Shown one piece after another: positions 37,812-38,255 of a stretch of DNA of 38,255 nt. The DNA is taken from IMG/VR virus record IMGVR_UViG_3300031825_000378, positions 1-38,255 of that record; one strand, 5' to 3'. The notes beneath the pieces are model-generated. The model was not told the DNA's origin and searched no databases. It saw only the letters and a list, made by a program, of their open reading frames with translations. Position 1 is the first letter of the stretch. The number at the start of each line of letters is the position of its first letter. Origin of the DNA: a virus. A program made the position numbers and the translations under genes.

Positions 37812-38255
37812 ATGGCTCAACTGTTTGGCCTGGCCCGCATCGGCCGCGATGTTGTTGTCCGTCACACGCAAGGCGGTGAGCCGGTGGCGAACCTGGCGCT
37901 GGCTTTTGCCTACGGCAAGAAAGACGCCGACGGTAAGCGACCGACTCAATGGGTGGACGCCTCACTGTGGGGCCAGCGCGCCGAAGCGCTCGCGCCGTAT
38001 CTCACGGTCGGCATCAAGGTCAGCGTCACCATCGATGAAGTGCACATCGAAACCTACGAACGGCAAGGCGGCGAGCGCGGCGCCAAGTTGGTTGGCCGCG
38101 TTTCCAACATCGAGTTCGGTGGTGCGCCGGCTCAGCAACAACCGGCCGCAGCGGAACCGCCGCGCCAGCAAAGCCAACCCGCTCCGCAACGCAGCGCCGC
38201 CCAGCCTTCCCAAGCCTCAACCCTGGCCGATATGTCAGACGACGTGCCTTTCTGA
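37812..38255 (+). CDS. ssb: single-stranded DNA-binding protein
   Basis: A 147-aa SSB with an N-terminal OB fold (about 1-105: QWVDASLWGQRAEALAPYLT, GIKVSVTIDEVHIETYE), a Gln/Pro-rich linker and the acidic C-terminal tip DMSDDVPF that recruits partner proteins. It begins 2 nt after the exonuclease stop. Its TGA is the last codon of the window. Confidence 0.9.
   Translation: MAQLFGLARIGRDVVVRHTQGGEPVANLALAFAYGKKDADGKRPTQWVDASLWGQRAEALAPYLTVGIKVSVTIDEVHIETYERQGGERGAKLVGRVSNIEFGGAPAQQQPAAAEPPRQQSQPAPQRSAAQPSQASTLADMSDDVPF

Noticed and set aside
1-38255. tRNA genes, CRISPR arrays and insertion sequences
   Set aside because: No cloverleaf-like segments, regularly spaced repeats or transposase-like proteins were found on reading both strands; this was by eye, not by a covariance search.

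Overview
The window reads as an essentially complete genome (or prophage) of a temperate, contractile-tailed (myovirus) lambdoid-style phage of a GC-rich proteobacterium. Codon use, the family mix (DUF2213, DUF2184, DUF3383, DUF3277, DUF2612 structural set; DUF1364/DUF1367; ERF, YqaJ, SSB) and GC content suggest a betaproteobacterial host such as Bordetella, Achromobacter or Burkholderia. The host assignment is inference. No tRNA, rRNA, CRISPR array or insertion sequence was seen.

Layout. Two divergent transcription arms leave a lambda-like immunity region at about 31.0-33.7 kb. The leftward (minus) arm starts at PR (31027) and runs through Cro, a CII-like activator, DUF1367, a YbcO-type nuclease, a replication initiator carrying an inserted GIY-YIG domain, a DnaC-like loader, RusA, a Q-like protein, terminase, portal, head, neck, sheath, tube, frameshifted tail chaperone, tape measure, baseplate, tail fibre and lysis genes (holin, M15 endolysin, Rz/Rz1), ending at 216. 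The rightward (plus) arm starts at PL (TSS near 33713) and carries a structured leader, a DUF1566 protein, tiny membrane proteins, a coiled-coil protein, ERF annealase, YqaJ exonuclease and SSB, ending at 38255. If the ends are joined, the plus gene at 1-219 completes this arm and the two arms meet tail to tail at 216-219.

Immunity. The 366-aa S24-type CI repressor (31104-32204, plus) faces Cro. Five ATTAGGCG-type palindromes flank it, three at OR and two at OL, one OL site being identical to an OR site. Between CI and OL lies a minus-strand cassette of two small membrane proteins and a zinc-ribbon membrane protein, in the position occupied by lysogenic-conversion or exclusion genes in other phages. 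A second, P22 immI-like control locus sits inside the baseplate operon (about 6.9-10.3 kb): an enlarged Mnt-like repressor diverges from an Arc-like repressor plus ORF6N antirepressor, with four 15-bp operators between them.

Other points of note: a -1 slippery heptamer CCCTTTT in the tail chaperone; a nested scaffold start inside the protease gene; repeated cUUCGg hairpin/U-tract elements about 17 nt upstream of several late genes; an iteron-like cluster beside an A+T-rich tract inside the replication gene; several overlapping mini-genes under 60 codons; and no recognisable integrase, transposase or partition gene.
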